From contig NZ_CP020084.1 of NCBI RefSeq assembly GCF_003431825.1, forward strand, positions 81,830-145,829: DNA of 64,000 nucleotides, given 5' to 3'. The first letter of the stretch is position 1. Every line of letters starts with the position of its first letter. This DNA comes from Blastomonas fulva (GTDB lineage Bacteria > Pseudomonadota > Alphaproteobacteria > Sphingomonadales > Sphingomonadaceae). The position numbers were made by a program, and so were the translations under genes. Of the stretch, positions 34,578-43,500 are shown piece by piece. The notes under the pieces were generated by a model, which saw only the letters and a list, made by a program, of their open reading frames with translations, ran no database searches and was not told where the DNA came from.

Positions 34578-35102
34578 ATGATCCGTCATTCTTTTGCCGC
34601 CGCCCTGCTGGGCTCCGCCGCCCTCCTCGCAGGCTGCAACGCTGCGCCCGAAGCCGATGCTCCCGGCGCTGCCGAAACCGCCGCCAGCAGCATTGCCGTC
34701 ACCGAACCCTGGTCGCGCGAGACGGCGCAAGGCCAGAACGCGGGCGGGGCCTTCATGACCATCGCCAACACCGGCACCGCCGCCGACCGATTGACGGGCG
34801 GCATCACGCCGGTGGCGGGGCGGGTCGAGATCCACACCATGACGATGGAGGGCGACGTTATGCGGATGCGCCAGCTCGAAGAGGGGCTGGAGGTGCCGGC
34901 GGGCGGCGCAGTGACGCTCAAGCCGGGCAGCTTCCACGTGATGCTGATGGACCTCAAGCAGCCCCTGAAGGCTGGCGACACAGTGCCGCTGACGCTCACG
35001 TTCGAGGGCGCGGGCACCGTCGAGACCGAGCTCGAGGTCTGGGCTGCGGGAACCATGGCCCCCGCCATGAAGCAAGGCGAGGAGGATAAGCCCCATGGCT
35101 GA
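34578..35102 (+). CDS. periplasmic copper chaperone PCu(A)C
   Basis: A 174-residue lipoprotein (lipobox LLAGC, Cys at about 20). It carries the Cu(I) site H-(M)-x10-M-x21-H-x-M: EIHTMTME is followed by MRMRQ and later FHVMLM. PCu(A)C delivers copper to the CuA site of cytochrome oxidase with SCO, which is the next gene and overlaps by 8 bases. Confidence 0.9.
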   Translation: MIRHSFAAALLGSAALLAGCNAAPEADAPGAAETAASSIAVTEPWSRETAQGQNAGGAFMTIANTGTAADRLTGGITPVAGRVEIHTMTMEGDVMRMRQLEEGLEVPAGGAVTLKPGSFHVMLMDLKQPLKAGDTVPLTLTFEGAGTVETELEVWAAGTMAPAMKQGEEDKPHG

Positions 35103-35754
35103 TCCTTTTCCCGAGCTCGAGGATGAACCCTCGCCCGAGCGCAAGGCCGAAGGGCTCAAGACCCTGCGCCTTGCCCTATGGGGCGTTGTGGTGCTGGTGG
35201 TGGGGATCGGCCTCGTCGCCATGATCGCCCCCGACCGCACGCCGCCGGAGGGCGATCAGGCGAGCTATGCCAATCTGATCGGCGGGCCCTTCGCGCTCAC
35301 CGCGCCCGATGGTTCGCGGGTGACCGACCAGACCCTGAAGGGCACACCCTTCGCTATCTTCTTCGGCTTCACCCGCTGCCCCGATGTCTGTCCGACCACG
35401 CTCTCGCGCATGGCGCAACTCAGGAAGCAGCTCGGCCCGGACGGCGACAAGTTCCGGATCGTCTTCGTCTCGGTCGATCCGGGCTACGACAGCCCCGAGG
35501 ACATCGGCCGCTACGTCGAACTGTTCGGTACCCCGATCCTCGGGTTAACCGGAACCGACAAGGAGGTCGACGCGGCGGTGAAGGCCTACCGCGCATTCTA
35601 CCAGAAGGTCCCGACCAACGCGGGCGCGGATTACACCATCGACCACACCGCCAGCGTCTATCTGATGGACGCATCCGGCAAGCTCCAGTCGATCATCGCC
35701 TACGACGAAGCCGATCCCAGCGCACTCGCCAAGCTCAAGCGCCTGGTGGGCTGA
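35095..35754 (+). CDS. SCO1/SenC copper chaperone
   Basis: A 219-residue membrane-anchored thioredoxin-fold protein. There is one N-terminal helix (LWGVVVLVVGIGLVAMI), the metal-binding CPDVC motif in FGFTRCPDVCPT, and the distal His in TIDHTASVYLMD. It reduces and metallates the CuA site of oxidases. The start overlaps the PCu(A)C gene. Confidence 0.92.
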   Translation: MADPFPELEDEPSPERKAEGLKTLRLALWGVVVLVVGIGLVAMIAPDRTPPEGDQASYANLIGGPFALTAPDGSRVTDQTLKGTPFAIFFGFTRCPDVCPTTLSRMAQLRKQLGPDGDKFRIVFVSVDPGYDSPEDIGRYVELFGTPILGLTGTDKEVDAAVKAYRAFYQKVPTNAGADYTIDHTASVYLMDASGKLQSIIAYDEADPSALAKLKRLVG

Positions 35755-35784
35755 CTCTCATTTCCCCAACAGGACGGATCAACC

Positions 35785-37905
35785 ATGAAGATCTCTCATT
35801 TGCTTCGAACTACTCTGCTCGCCGGGTGCACACTCTCCATCGCTTGCCCCGCGCTGGCAGAGCACGGCACCACACCCGAAAGCCGCGAGGACACCCTCAC
35901 CGACACCATCATCGTCACCGCCCAGCGCCGTGAGACGATGGCCAGCGATGCTGTCGCCGCACCGCGCCAGATTGCGCTCCCTGCCGATGCGGCCGCGATT
36001 GCCGCGCGTGTGGCCGGGGGCGACATCTTCGGCAATGGCGCGCTGTCCGGCCAGCTCAGCTATCGCGGCCTTGCGGGCGAGCGCGTGCTGGGACGCATCA
36101 ACGGTCAGCGCTTTGCCACCGGCGGCCCCAATGCGATGGACCCGCCGCTGCACTACGCGCCGTCCATCCTTGTCGAACGGATTGACGTCGCCCGCGGCGT
36201 CGCGCCGGTGGCCGAGGGGCCGTCGCTCGGCGGGGCGATCAATGCCGAGCTGGTGCAGGCGCAATTCACCGATAGTGCCAGCCTCTCGCCGCAAATGCGC
36301 GCCGCAAGCCAGTATCGCAGCGTTGACGACAGCTATGCCGTCGGCGCCCTTGCCGCGCTGGCGAGCAATCAGTGGCGTTTCGGCCTCGTCGCCAGTCGCG
36401 AGCAGGGCGAGGATTACCGCTTCCCCGGCGGCACGGCGGTCGGCACATCGTTCGAGCGCAATCTCTACGGTGTCCATGCGGGCTTTCAGACCGGCGCGGG
36501 CGAGCTGTTCGTCGAATATCGCCGCAGCGAAACGGACCCCTCGGGCAACCCGCCGTTCGCGCTCGACATGGTCTATTTCGACACCGACTTCGTGCAGGGC
36601 GGCTTTCGGGGCCAGATCGCCGAGGACGTGGGGCTGACAGTGCGATTTGGGCATGTCGCAGTGCGTCACCTGATGGACAACCAGACCCTGCGTCAGCCGC
36701 GCGCGGTTCCGGCACAGGCACGTGCAAGCTTTGCCGAAGCTGACACCATGACAGCGGAAGCCGCGCTGCGTTTAGGCAGCAGCCGCGCCTATCTCGAAGT
36801 AGGTGCCGATGCGGAGCTGACTGATCGCTTTGTGACCATCACCAACCCCACCAACGCTGCTTTCTTCATCGACTCCCAGCCCAATGTGCGCTCCGACCGC
36901 ATTGGGGCCTACCTGCAATGGCGCGGCAGCTCCGGCTCGGCGCAGTTCGAGCTCGGCGGGCGGGTCGACCGGATCGAGCAGTCGGCGGGCACCCCGCAAC
37001 TGGGCGCCGCCGTGCCGATGGGGCCGCGCGGGCTGGCGGCAGCCTTCATCGCCTCCGGGCGGCAGGCTGACGATACCACGGTCGATGCCGTGGCGCGCCT
37101 CTGGATAGAGGGCGGCGCACTCGTCCCGCGCCTCACCCTTGCGCGCAAGACCCGCGTGCCGAGCGTGCTCGAACGCTTCGCGTGGCTGCCGACCGAGGCC
37201 AGCTTTGGCCTCGCCGATGGCAATATCTATGTCGGCAACCAGACCCTGAAGCCCGAAGTCGCGTGGATTGCCGAGGCCGGGTTCGATTTCGCGAATGACT
37301 GGCTGACGCTGCGCCCGACGGTCTATTATCGGCGGATCGAAGACTTCATCCAGGGCACGCCCTTCGATGCCACGCCCGGGGTCATCAATTCGCCGGTCGA
37401 GATGGTGGCGAGCATGAGCGGCGATACTACCCCGCTGATGTTCCGTAATACCGATGCCGAGTTGTACGGTGCCGATCTGGATTTCGTGGTCCGCCCGCTC
37501 GCCAGCCTCGAACTGGCGGGCACGGCGAGCTTCGTTCGCGGCCAGCGGCGCGACATCGCCGATGATCTCTATCGCATCCCGCCCGCTAATCTCAGGCTCT
37601 CGGCAACATGGGCCACCGGCGATCTGTCGTTGGGGGCCGAGGTGTTCGCCGCAGCTGACCAGAACCGCGTCTCGCTCACCAACAGCGAGCTTCCCGGTGA
37701 TGGTTATGCCACCGTGGGCCTGTTCGCGCGCTATACCTTTGCCGAAGGGCTGGCGATCGAGGCGGGCGTCGAGAACCTGCTGGACGAGCGCTATGCCCCG
37801 TACCTTGCCGGACGCAGCCGGGTGGGCGCGTCAGACGTTCCGGTCGGCGAGCGCCTGCCCGGAGCAGGGCGCGGCGTCTGGGCAAGGCTGACGGCGCAGT
37901 TCTGA
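35785..37905 (+). CDS. TonB-dependent outer-membrane receptor, probably copper
   Basis: A 706-residue receptor. A signal peptide ends around ACPALA, a TonB-box-like DTIIVTAQ follows, then the plug (LSYRGLAGERVLGRINGQR) and a 22-strand barrel ending in an aromatic residue (ARLTAQF). OprC/NosA copper receptors are the nearest well-known group, and the PCu(A)C/SCO neighbours agree with copper uptake. The substrate is inferred from context. Confidence 0.85.
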   Translation: MKISHLLRTTLLAGCTLSIACPALAEHGTTPESREDTLTDTIIVTAQRRETMASDAVAAPRQIALPADAAAIAARVAGGDIFGNGALSGQLSYRGLAGERVLGRINGQRFATGGPNAMDPPLHYAPSILVERIDVARGVAPVAEGPSLGGAINAELVQAQFTDSASLSPQMRAASQYRSVDDSYAVGALAALASNQWRFGLVASREQGEDYRFPGGTAVGTSFERNLYGVHAGFQTGAGELFVEYRRSETDPSGNPPFALDMVYFDTDFVQGGFRGQIAEDVGLTVRFGHVAVRHLMDNQTLRQPRAVPAQARASFAEADTMTAEAALRLGSSRAYLEVGADAELTDRFVTITNPTNAAFFIDSQPNVRSDRIGAYLQWRGSSGSAQFELGGRVDRIEQSAGTPQLGAAVPMGPRGLAAAFIASGRQADDTTVDAVARLWIEGGALVPRLTLARKTRVPSVLERFAWLPTEASFGLADGNIYVGNQTLKPEVAWIAEAGFDFANDWLTLRPTVYYRRIEDFIQGTPFDATPGVINSPVEMVASMSGDTTPLMFRNTDAELYGADLDFVVRPLASLELAGTASFVRGQRRDIADDLYRIPPANLRLSATWATGDLSLGAEVFAAADQNRVSLTNSELPGDGYATVGLFARYTFAEGLAIEAGVENLLDERYAPYLAGRSRVGASDVPVGERLPGAGRGVWARLTAQF

Positions 37906-37925
37906 GGCTGGAACGGCAAATGGCT

Positions 37926-37954
37926 CCCTGCCCGCAATGCGTTGCTGGGCAGGG
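37926..37954. terminator. bidirectional stem-loop
   Basis: CCCTGCCC (37926-37933) and GGGCAGGG (37947-37954) form an 8-bp stem between the convergent TonB receptor and DUF2490 genes. There is no T run on the plus side. Confidence 0.55.
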
Positions 37955-37956
37955 GG

Positions 37957-38700
37957 CTAGAAATGATAGGATAATGTGAGGCTGGCAATCTGATCGTGGC
38001 GGTCTTTTCCAGGGCGAAACACCATCTGATCAAGGTAGGCCGGCTCGATCATGAGGCCTTGTGCAATCGGAATATCAACCCCGATCAGATTCCGCCAGCG
38101 GTCAAAACCTGCGCGCGGGCCCCAGTCTGCATCGTTGAGATTGTAGAATGCCTCGGTCCATACAACCAGCTTCGGATCATCCTTGTCGCCAAGCCGCATC
38201 TGCGCGCGCAGCTGCTGGCGAAACCGTACCGAGAGATCTTCGGCGCCGACGACCATCCGTTCTTCGATACGCGTGCGAGCCGTGATGGAAACTTCGCCGA
38301 TCTTGCCGACCGGAAAGATGACGTGCTGGAATATTCGGTTTTCGTTAGTGGCCGGGCGATCCACGGGGTCCGTGTGGACGTACATGTAGCCGAGGAAGAA
38401 GGTGGTTTTCTTGCTGACTTTGTAACCGATCGACGGGCTCAACTGAAACTGCCCCAGTCGGCTCGCATTGTTGGTCATGCGCGGCTGCACATCGACTTGC
38501 ACCACCATGTCATCTGCGACCTGCTTTTGCGACACAAGCAGGGTCCATTGCTGGATATCTTGATCCTGCGCAAAGGCTGGGGTGGCCGAGACCAGCCCGA
38601 CAAAGGCGCATCCAGCCAAGTGCGACAAGGAATTACCGATTTTTCGGGCGCCAAGCAGCCCGAGCACGGCAGTCCGGCGCTCTTCTGATCGAGATGCCAT
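37957..38700 (-). CDS. DUF2490 outer-membrane protein
   Basis: A 247-residue exported protein with a signal ending at PAFAQD and strand-turn repeats with aromatic ends (TTFFLGYMYVHTD, LTLSYHF at the C terminus). This is the DUF2490 beta-barrel family. It lies 50 bases downstream of the ArsR gene on the same strand and may be its last operon member. Function unknown. Confidence 0.8.
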   Translation of the reverse strand: MASRSEERRTAVLGLLGARKIGNSLSHLAGCAFVGLVSATPAFAQDQDIQQWTLLVSQKQVADDMVVQVDVQPRMTNNASRLGQFQLSPSIGYKVSKKTTFFLGYMYVHTDPVDRPATNENRIFQHVIFPVGKIGEVSITARTRIEERMVVGAEDLSVRFRQQLRAQMRLGDKDDPKLVVWTEAFYNLNDADWGPRAGFDRWRNLIGVDIPIAQGLMIEPAYLDQMVFRPGKDRHDQIASLTLSYHF

Positions 38701-38750
38701 CTATCGTCCTTGTGCGCACGCCGCCGGTCCGAAGCCGATGAAGCAGAAGG

Positions 38751-39098
38751 TCAGAACATGCGAGCGAAGTTTGCCACGCCAGGCGCGGGCATTTCGGTGG
38801 GCGCCGAGCGGTCCGGCGCTGCATTCCCACCCGGCACAAGCGCGGCAATACGTCCGAGCGTCTCAACGATCTGCTCGTTGGCGAGCGCGTAGAACACCAG
38901 CTTCGCTTCCTTGCGGGTTGCGACGAGCCCCGCCTTGCGCAGCACGCCGAGCTGCTGTGACAGGCCGGGCTGGCCGATGCCCGTTGCCGCCTCGATTTCG
39001 CCAACATTGCGTTCGCCAGCGACCAGCGATGACAACATGCGCCAGCGCAGCGGGTGGGCAAGAGCCTTCAGCGTCTCGATCAGATCATCCTCGCTCAT
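38751..39098 (-). CDS. ArsR-family regulator without cysteines
   Basis: A 115-residue winged-helix repressor. LKALAHPLRWRMLSSL is the usual opening helix, and EIEAATGIGQPGLSQQLGVLRKAGLVATRK the recognition helix and wing. Its place next to a persulfide dioxygenase suggests the BigR/SqrR group, whose members sense persulfide through a pair of cysteines. This protein contains no cysteine at all, so it must sense another way or act as a plain repressor. The start overlaps the peroxiredoxin stop by one base. Confidence 0.9.
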   Translation of the reverse strand: MSEDDLIETLKALAHPLRWRMLSSLVAGERNVGEIEAATGIGQPGLSQQLGVLRKAGLVATRKEAKLVFYALANEQIVETLGRIAALVPGGNAAPDRSAPTEMPAPGVANFARMF

Positions 39099-39760
39099 CA
39101 GTTTTCTTCTCCTGTGTCGCGGAGGAACCAGCTCGTGGCATCTTCGGCGCCAAAGACCTCGTCCAGATCGTGCGTCGGGGGCCTGAGTAGTGCCTCGCCC
39201 TGCTGCCAGTTGGCCGGCGCGAGGCCGCCACTGGCGTCGATCGCCTGCAGGCCATCGACGATGCGCAGCATCTCTGGGATCGAGCGGCCGAGGTTCGCCG
39301 GATAGCAGGTCATCGCCCGGATCACGCCCTTGGGATCGATGAAGAAGGTGGTGCGCACTGTCGCGCTGTCGCTGTCCTGTGCTGACACCATGCCGAAAGC
39401 CCGGCCGATCACCAACGTGGGATCCTCGACGATGGGGAAGCGCACCTCCACGCCGAAGCGGTCGCGGATCATGCGCAGCCAGGCGAAGTGCGAGAACAGG
39501 CTGTCGACCGAAAGCGCCATCAACGCGCAGTCCCGCTTCGCGAAGCTTGCGGCTTCCTTGGCCAGTGCGACGAACTCAGTGGTGCAGACGGGCGTGAAAT
39601 CGGCGGGGTGGGAGAACAGGACAAGCCAGCGCCCGCGGAATGCGGAGAGGCGGATCGGACCGATCGTGCTGCGGGCTTCGAAATCGGGCGCGAGGTCGCC
39701 GATGCGCAGGCCTGCACAAGGAGCAGCACTGGCGGGGGCGGTTGGGGTGGGTTGGCTCAT
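39098..39760 (-). CDS. Prx6-type (1-Cys) peroxiredoxin
   Basis: A 220-residue peroxiredoxin. The peroxidatic Cys is in HPADFTPVCTTEF, followed by RTTFFIDPKGVIRA and the long C-terminal extension of Prx6 proteins. Extra cysteines occur in the N terminus (PCAGL) and in DCALM and TCYP. ATG 39760 is preferred. It shares a divergent promoter region with the persulfide dioxygenase and is cotranscribed with the ArsR gene. It would reduce peroxide or persulfide species. Confidence 0.9.
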   Translation of the reverse strand: MSQPTPTAPASAAPCAGLRIGDLAPDFEARSTIGPIRLSAFRGRWLVLFSHPADFTPVCTTEFVALAKEAASFAKRDCALMALSVDSLFSHFAWLRMIRDRFGVEVRFPIVEDPTLVIGRAFGMVSAQDSDSATVRTTFFIDPKGVIRAMTCYPANLGRSIPEMLRIVDGLQAIDASGGLAPANWQQGEALLRPPTHDLDEVFGAEDATSWFLRDTGEEN

Positions 39761-39776
39761 GGCGTCCTCATACCAC

Positions 39777-39804
39777 TTGACATGAGGATTGCAATACATA
39801 TACA
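39777..39804 (+). promoter_or_regulatory. promoter of the persulfide/sulfide operon
   Basis: TTGACA (39777-39782), a 16-base spacer and TATACA (39799-39804), 30 bases before the gene start. The spacer contains the palindrome ATTGCAAT (39788-39795), a likely operator for the divergently encoded ArsR protein. Confidence 0.55.
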
Positions 39805-39834
39805 CGATTTATGAAATCAAATAGGAGGAATGTC

Positions 39835-40767
39835 ATGTTTCAGGCTGATGTTGCGCTTCAGGCGGCGGCTGAACAGGTTCTGCAGGCTGCTTCTGACGCT
39901 GCTCTGCGCCCCGAGATTGCAAGCTTTTTTGACCCCGCCACTTACACGGTCACCTACGTTGTTCACGATCCGGAGACCATGGAGGCGGCAATTGTCGACT
40001 CGGTGCTGGACTTCGATCCCAACTCGGGCCGCACCTCGACCCTGTCGGCTGAAAAGGTGATTGACTACGTCAATTCGCATAATCTGAAAGTGACTTGGTT
40101 GCTAGAGACGCACGCTCACGCCGATCATTTCTCGGCCGCACCCTATCTTCAGGAGAAGCTGGGCGGGAAGATCGCGATCGGTGCGGAGATCACGACAGTG
40201 CAGAACGTGTTCGGCAAGCTGTTCAACGCCGGCACTGATTTCGAACGTGACGGATCGCAGTTCGATGCACTCTTCAATGATGGTGACACTTTCACCATCG
40301 GTAATTTGCCGGTTACGGTCATGCATGTCCCGGGCCACACTCCTGCCGACATCGCCTATGTCGTGGGCGAGGCAGTGTTTGTGGGCGATACCATGTTCAT
40401 GCCCGATTACGGCACCGCGCGCGCTGATTTTCCCGGTGGCGATGCACGCCAGCTGTTCCGTTCGCTGCGCCGTATTCTTTCGCTCCCGCCCGAAACCCGG
40501 CTGTTCATGTGCCACGACTATCTCCCCAAGGGTCGCACCACCTATGTGTGGGAGACCACGGTGGCTGCCGAGCGTGAGGGCAACATCCACGCTCATGACG
40601 GCATCACCGAGGACGAGTTCGTGGCTATGCGCGAGGCGCGCGATGCAACGCTCGATATGCCGCGCCTGATCCTGCCTTCGGTGCAGGTCAACATGCGCGC
40701 CGGGCACCTGCCGCCGCCTGACGAGAATGGGGTCACCTACCTCAAGATCCCGGTCAACGCGGTATGA
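39835..40767 (+). CDS. metallo-beta-lactamase-fold persulfide dioxygenase
   Basis: A 310-residue MBL-fold hydrolase-like protein. The metal motif THAHADH is at 92-98, with MHVPGHTPADIAYVV, VGDTMFMPDYGTARADFPGG and MCHDYLPKG downstream. This is the ETHE1/Blh pattern; the enzymes oxidise glutathione persulfide to sulfite with O2 on a mononuclear iron. ATG 39835 has a perfect AGGAGG 6 bases before it. It is the first gene of a seven-gene sulfide operon. Function is strongly supported by the neighbours. Confidence 0.88.
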   Translation: MFQADVALQAAAEQVLQAASDAALRPEIASFFDPATYTVTYVVHDPETMEAAIVDSVLDFDPNSGRTSTLSAEKVIDYVNSHNLKVTWLLETHAHADHFSAAPYLQEKLGGKIAIGAEITTVQNVFGKLFNAGTDFERDGSQFDALFNDGDTFTIGNLPVTVMHVPGHTPADIAYVVGEAVFVGDTMFMPDYGTARADFPGGDARQLFRSLRRILSLPPETRLFMCHDYLPKGRTTYVWETTVAAEREGNIHAHDGITEDEFVAMREARDATLDMPRLILPSVQVNMRAGHLPPPDENGVTYLKIPVNAV

Positions 40768-41198
40768 ACCTGCCGGGGTTCCCTGATGCGGCGCCGCTCG
40801 CCGGTCTTGCGGGCGGGGTGCTGATCGGGCTGGCGGCGGCAATCATGCTGCTGGGGGTAGGGCGGATCGCCGGGGTGTCCGGTATCGCGGCCCGCGCTTT
40901 TGGGCTGGCGGACAGCTCGATGCCTCGCGCTGGGGCTTGGGCCTTCGTTATCGGCCTGCCTTTTGGTGCGCTTGTTGTAACGAGTCTGATCGGTGCCCCG
41001 ACGCCCAGCTTTGCCGCGCCGGTTACGCTTGTGATCGCTGGGTTGATCGTCGGTGTCGGCACGCGGCTCGGCTCAGGCTGCACCAGCGGACACGGCGTGT
41101 GCGGGATGAGCCGGCTCTCGCAGCGCTCGCTCGTTGCCACGGCCACCTTTATGGTCACCGGCTTTGCCACTGTCGCGCTGATGAACGCGGCGTTCTGA
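40764..41198 (+). CDS. YeeE/YedE-family membrane protein, first half
   Basis: A 144-residue membrane protein with four helices. It contains the sulfur-transport motif GSGCTSGHGVCGM (about residues 103-115), whose cysteines are thought to pass thiosulfate or sulfane sulfur. It starts 4 bases inside the end of the dioxygenase gene. A second half-size paralogue follows at 41400. Confidence 0.88.
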   Translation: MNLPGFPDAAPLAGLAGGVLIGLAAAIMLLGVGRIAGVSGIAARAFGLADSSMPRAGAWAFVIGLPFGALVVTSLIGAPTPSFAAPVTLVIAGLIVGVGTRLGSGCTSGHGVCGMSRLSQRSLVATATFMVTGFATVALMNAAF

Positions 41199-41211
41199 GG
41201 AGGAATTGGAC

Positions 41212-41415
41212 ATGCAGAAGAACATGGGGGCTCTCGACAAGACCCTGCGCCTGATCGCCGCGATCATTGCCATCTCGCTGGCAGGGACGGGAGTGCTGAC
41301 CGGCACTGCGGCGATTATCGCCTATGCAATCGCCGGGGTGTTCTTGGTGACGAGCCTCGTCTCCTTCTGCCCGCTCTATCGTCTGATTGGTCTGCGCACA
41401 TGCGCCAACTGCTGA
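41212..41415 (+). CDS. DUF2892 membrane protein (YgaP-like anchor)
   Basis: A 67-residue protein with two membrane helices (TLRLIAAIIAISLAG and IIAYAIAGVFLVTSLVSF). This is the DUF2892 domain that in YgaP anchors a rhodanese. Here it is free-standing. Cysteines CPLY and CANC at the end are notable. The AGGAGG site supports ATG 41212. It overlaps the second YeeE gene by 16 bases. Confidence 0.85.
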   Translation: MQKNMGALDKTLRLIAAIIAISLAGTGVLTGTAAIIAYAIAGVFLVTSLVSFCPLYRLIGLRTCANC

Positions 41416-41816
41416 TCCCCCTCGCTGCGGGCACGATCTTCGGTGCCGGGCTCACTATCGGCGGGATGACCGATCCTGCGCGGGTTCGCGGCTTCCTGGA
41501 CTTGTTTGGCGCGTGGGATCCGACCCTTGCATTCGTGATGGGCGGGGCGGTGCTGGTGATGGCAATTGCTTGGACCGCACAGCGCCGGATGCTGCGCCCA
41601 GCTTTTGCCGATGCGTTTTCGCTGCCTGATCGCAACGACCTGACCCCGCGCCTTATCGGTGGTTCGGCGCTGTTCGGGATTGGCTGGGGGATCGCGGGCC
41701 TGTGCCCAGGGCCGGGCTTTGCTGCACTCGCAATTGCGCCCGCATCGGCGGCGATCTTTGTGGCCGCGATGCTCGCCGGAATGCTGGCAGTGCGCCTTTT
41801 GGAAGGACAGGGCTGA
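41400..41816 (+). CDS. YeeE/YedE-family membrane protein, second half
   Basis: A 138-residue membrane protein with four helices and the partner motif LCPGPGFAALA (about residues 101-111). Together with the first half it should form a full YeeE-type channel for reduced sulfur. The split into two genes separated by DUF2892 is a common arrangement. Confidence 0.88.
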   Translation: MRQLLIPLAAGTIFGAGLTIGGMTDPARVRGFLDLFGAWDPTLAFVMGGAVLVMAIAWTAQRRMLRPAFADAFSLPDRNDLTPRLIGGSALFGIGWGIAGLCPGPGFAALAIAPASAAIFVAAMLAGMLAVRLLEGQG

Positions 41817-42235
41817 TGGAACTCAAAACTATCGACGATACCCTTGCTGTCGCAGCGCAAATGCAGCCCGAGGACCTCGCCGCACTGGCCGGAGAAGGCT
41901 TTGCGGCTGTGATCTGCAACCGCCCCGATGGCGAGGAGCCGGGTCAACCCACGCTCGATGCCATGCGCGCGGCGGCGCAGGATGCAGGCCTCGCCTTCCA
42001 TCACTTGCCCGTCGCAGGCGGTATCTTTCCGCCTGCTGCGGTCGCGGCTTTTGGCGCGATCCGGCGCGGCACGCACGGCAAGGTTCTCGCCTATTGCCGC
42101 AGCGGCACACGCGCCGCGACGCTCGACGCGCTCGCCAACGTGCACGGCCTGAGCGTGGCCCAGCGGCTCAGCCACGCCGACGCTGCCGGATATGACCTGT
42201 CGGCACTCGCTGAACGGATGGAAGCGAGCGGCTAG
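41816..42235 (+). CDS. DUF442 (TIGR01244) phosphatase-like sulfurtransferase
   Basis: A 139-residue protein. YCRSGTRA has the active-site Cys at residue 94 in a shortened Cys-x4-Arg loop, the form seen in DUF442. This domain is fused to the persulfide dioxygenase in Blh proteins; here it is separate. ATG 41816 overlaps the previous stop by one base. It may act as a sulfurtransferase or persulfide reductase partner. Confidence 0.85.
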   Translation: MELKTIDDTLAVAAQMQPEDLAALAGEGFAAVICNRPDGEEPGQPTLDAMRAAAQDAGLAFHHLPVAGGIFPPAAVAAFGAIRRGTHGKVLAYCRSGTRAATLDALANVHGLSVAQRLSHADAAGYDLSALAERMEASG

Positions 42236-42262
42236 AGTTGCGCACTGAGGGAGGGAGAGGAC

Positions 42263-43489
42263 ATGACCAACACCAAGCACACCGTCGTCGTGATCGGCGG
42301 CGGCGCAGCCGGGATCGCCACGGCATCCTCGATGCTGAAACGCCGCTCGGGCCTCGACATCGCGATTGTCGAGCCGGCTGAAACGCACGCCTATCAGCCG
42401 GGATGGACGATGGTGGGTGGCGGCGTTTTCGATGTCGCTACCACCACCCGCCCGATGCATTCTGTCATGCCCAAGGGGGTTATCTGGATCAAACAGGCCG
42501 CGGCCAGCTTTCAGCCTGATGATAACCAGGTTACCCTACAGGATGGCAGCACATTGCGTTATGATGTGCTGGTTGTTGCCCCCGGTATCCGCTTGGCGTG
42601 GGAGAAAATCGCCGGGCTGAACGAAACCCTCGGGCAGAACGGCGTCACCTCCAATTATCGCGGGGACATTGCTCCCTACACCTGGCGCCTGGTGCAGCAG
42701 ATGCAGGGTGGGCGAGCGATTTTCACTCAGCCGCCGATGCCGATCAAATGCGCCGGCGCGCCGCAAAAGGCGATGTATCTTGCCTGCGATCACTGGCGCC
42801 GTGCGGGCGTGCTGGGTGATATTGACGTCCAGTTCCACACCGCCGGTGCAGTGCTGTTCGGCGTGGCGGATTATGTCCCGGCGCTGATGAGCTATGTCGA
42901 AAAATACGGCATCAATCTCGAGCTCGGCAGCACCCTTGTGGCTGTGGATGGCCCCGCCCGTCAGGCCACCTTCGCCACCGCCGATGGCGAGGTGACGACC
43001 ACGTTCGACATGCTGCATGTCGTGCCGCCGCAGGTCGCGCCGCAATGTGTGGCCGACAGCCCGCTTGCCGCCGCCAGTGGGTTCACAGACGTCGATCAGC
43101 ACACGTTGCAACATGTGCGCTATCCCAATGTGTTCGGCCTAGGTGATGGCGGATCCAGCCCCAATGCCAAGACGGCTGCGGCCGCGCGCAAGCAGGCCCC
43201 TGTGGTCGCCGTCAATGCGCTGAGGCAGCTTGATGGCAAGGGGCCGACCGCCGGCTACGATGGCTATGGCTCCTGCCCGCTCACGGTTGAGCGCGGCAAG
43301 ATCGTGCTCGCTGAGTTTGCCTATGGCGGCAAGCTCGCGCCGAGTTTTCCGACATGGCTGGTAGACGGCACCAAGCCCGCCCGCCTGTCATGGATGCTCA
43401 AGGCTGATGCGCTGCCGTGGATCTACTGGAACGGGATGCTCAAGGGGCGCGAATGGCTCGCCGGACCCGGCGGGCTGATCGCAACATAA
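42263..43489 (+). CDS. sqr: sulfide:quinone oxidoreductase
   Basis: A 408-residue flavoprotein of the SQR family. The FAD-binding site is VVVIGGGAAGIATA (8-21), with GLGDGGSSPNAKTAAA for the second FAD contact. The redox cysteines of SQR are present as Cys163 (IKCAGAPQK) and Cys338 (GSCPLT). It oxidises sulfide to polysulfide or persulfide and reduces membrane quinone. The product feeds the dioxygenase, and the quinol can be oxidised by the cytochrome bd encoded 6 kb away. Confidence 0.93.
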   Translation: MTNTKHTVVVIGGGAAGIATASSMLKRRSGLDIAIVEPAETHAYQPGWTMVGGGVFDVATTTRPMHSVMPKGVIWIKQAAASFQPDDNQVTLQDGSTLRYDVLVVAPGIRLAWEKIAGLNETLGQNGVTSNYRGDIAPYTWRLVQQMQGGRAIFTQPPMPIKCAGAPQKAMYLACDHWRRAGVLGDIDVQFHTAGAVLFGVADYVPALMSYVEKYGINLELGSTLVAVDGPARQATFATADGEVTTTFDMLHVVPPQVAPQCVADSPLAAASGFTDVDQHTLQHVRYPNVFGLGDGGSSPNAKTAAAARKQAPVVAVNALRQLDGKGPTAGYDGYGSCPLTVERGKIVLAEFAYGGKLAPSFPTWLVDGTKPARLSWMLKADALPWIYWNGMLKGREWLAGPGGLIAT

Positions 43490-43500
43490 AGACACAGACA

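Noticed and set aside
34095..35240. 381-codon open frame on the minus strand
   Set aside because: It runs antisense to DUF2244, PCu(A)C and the SCO gene and has no domain; chance frame in GC-rich DNA.
41315..42460. 381-codon open frame on the minus strand
   Set aside because: It is antisense to the YeeE, DUF442 and SQR genes; composition is typical of a shadow frame.
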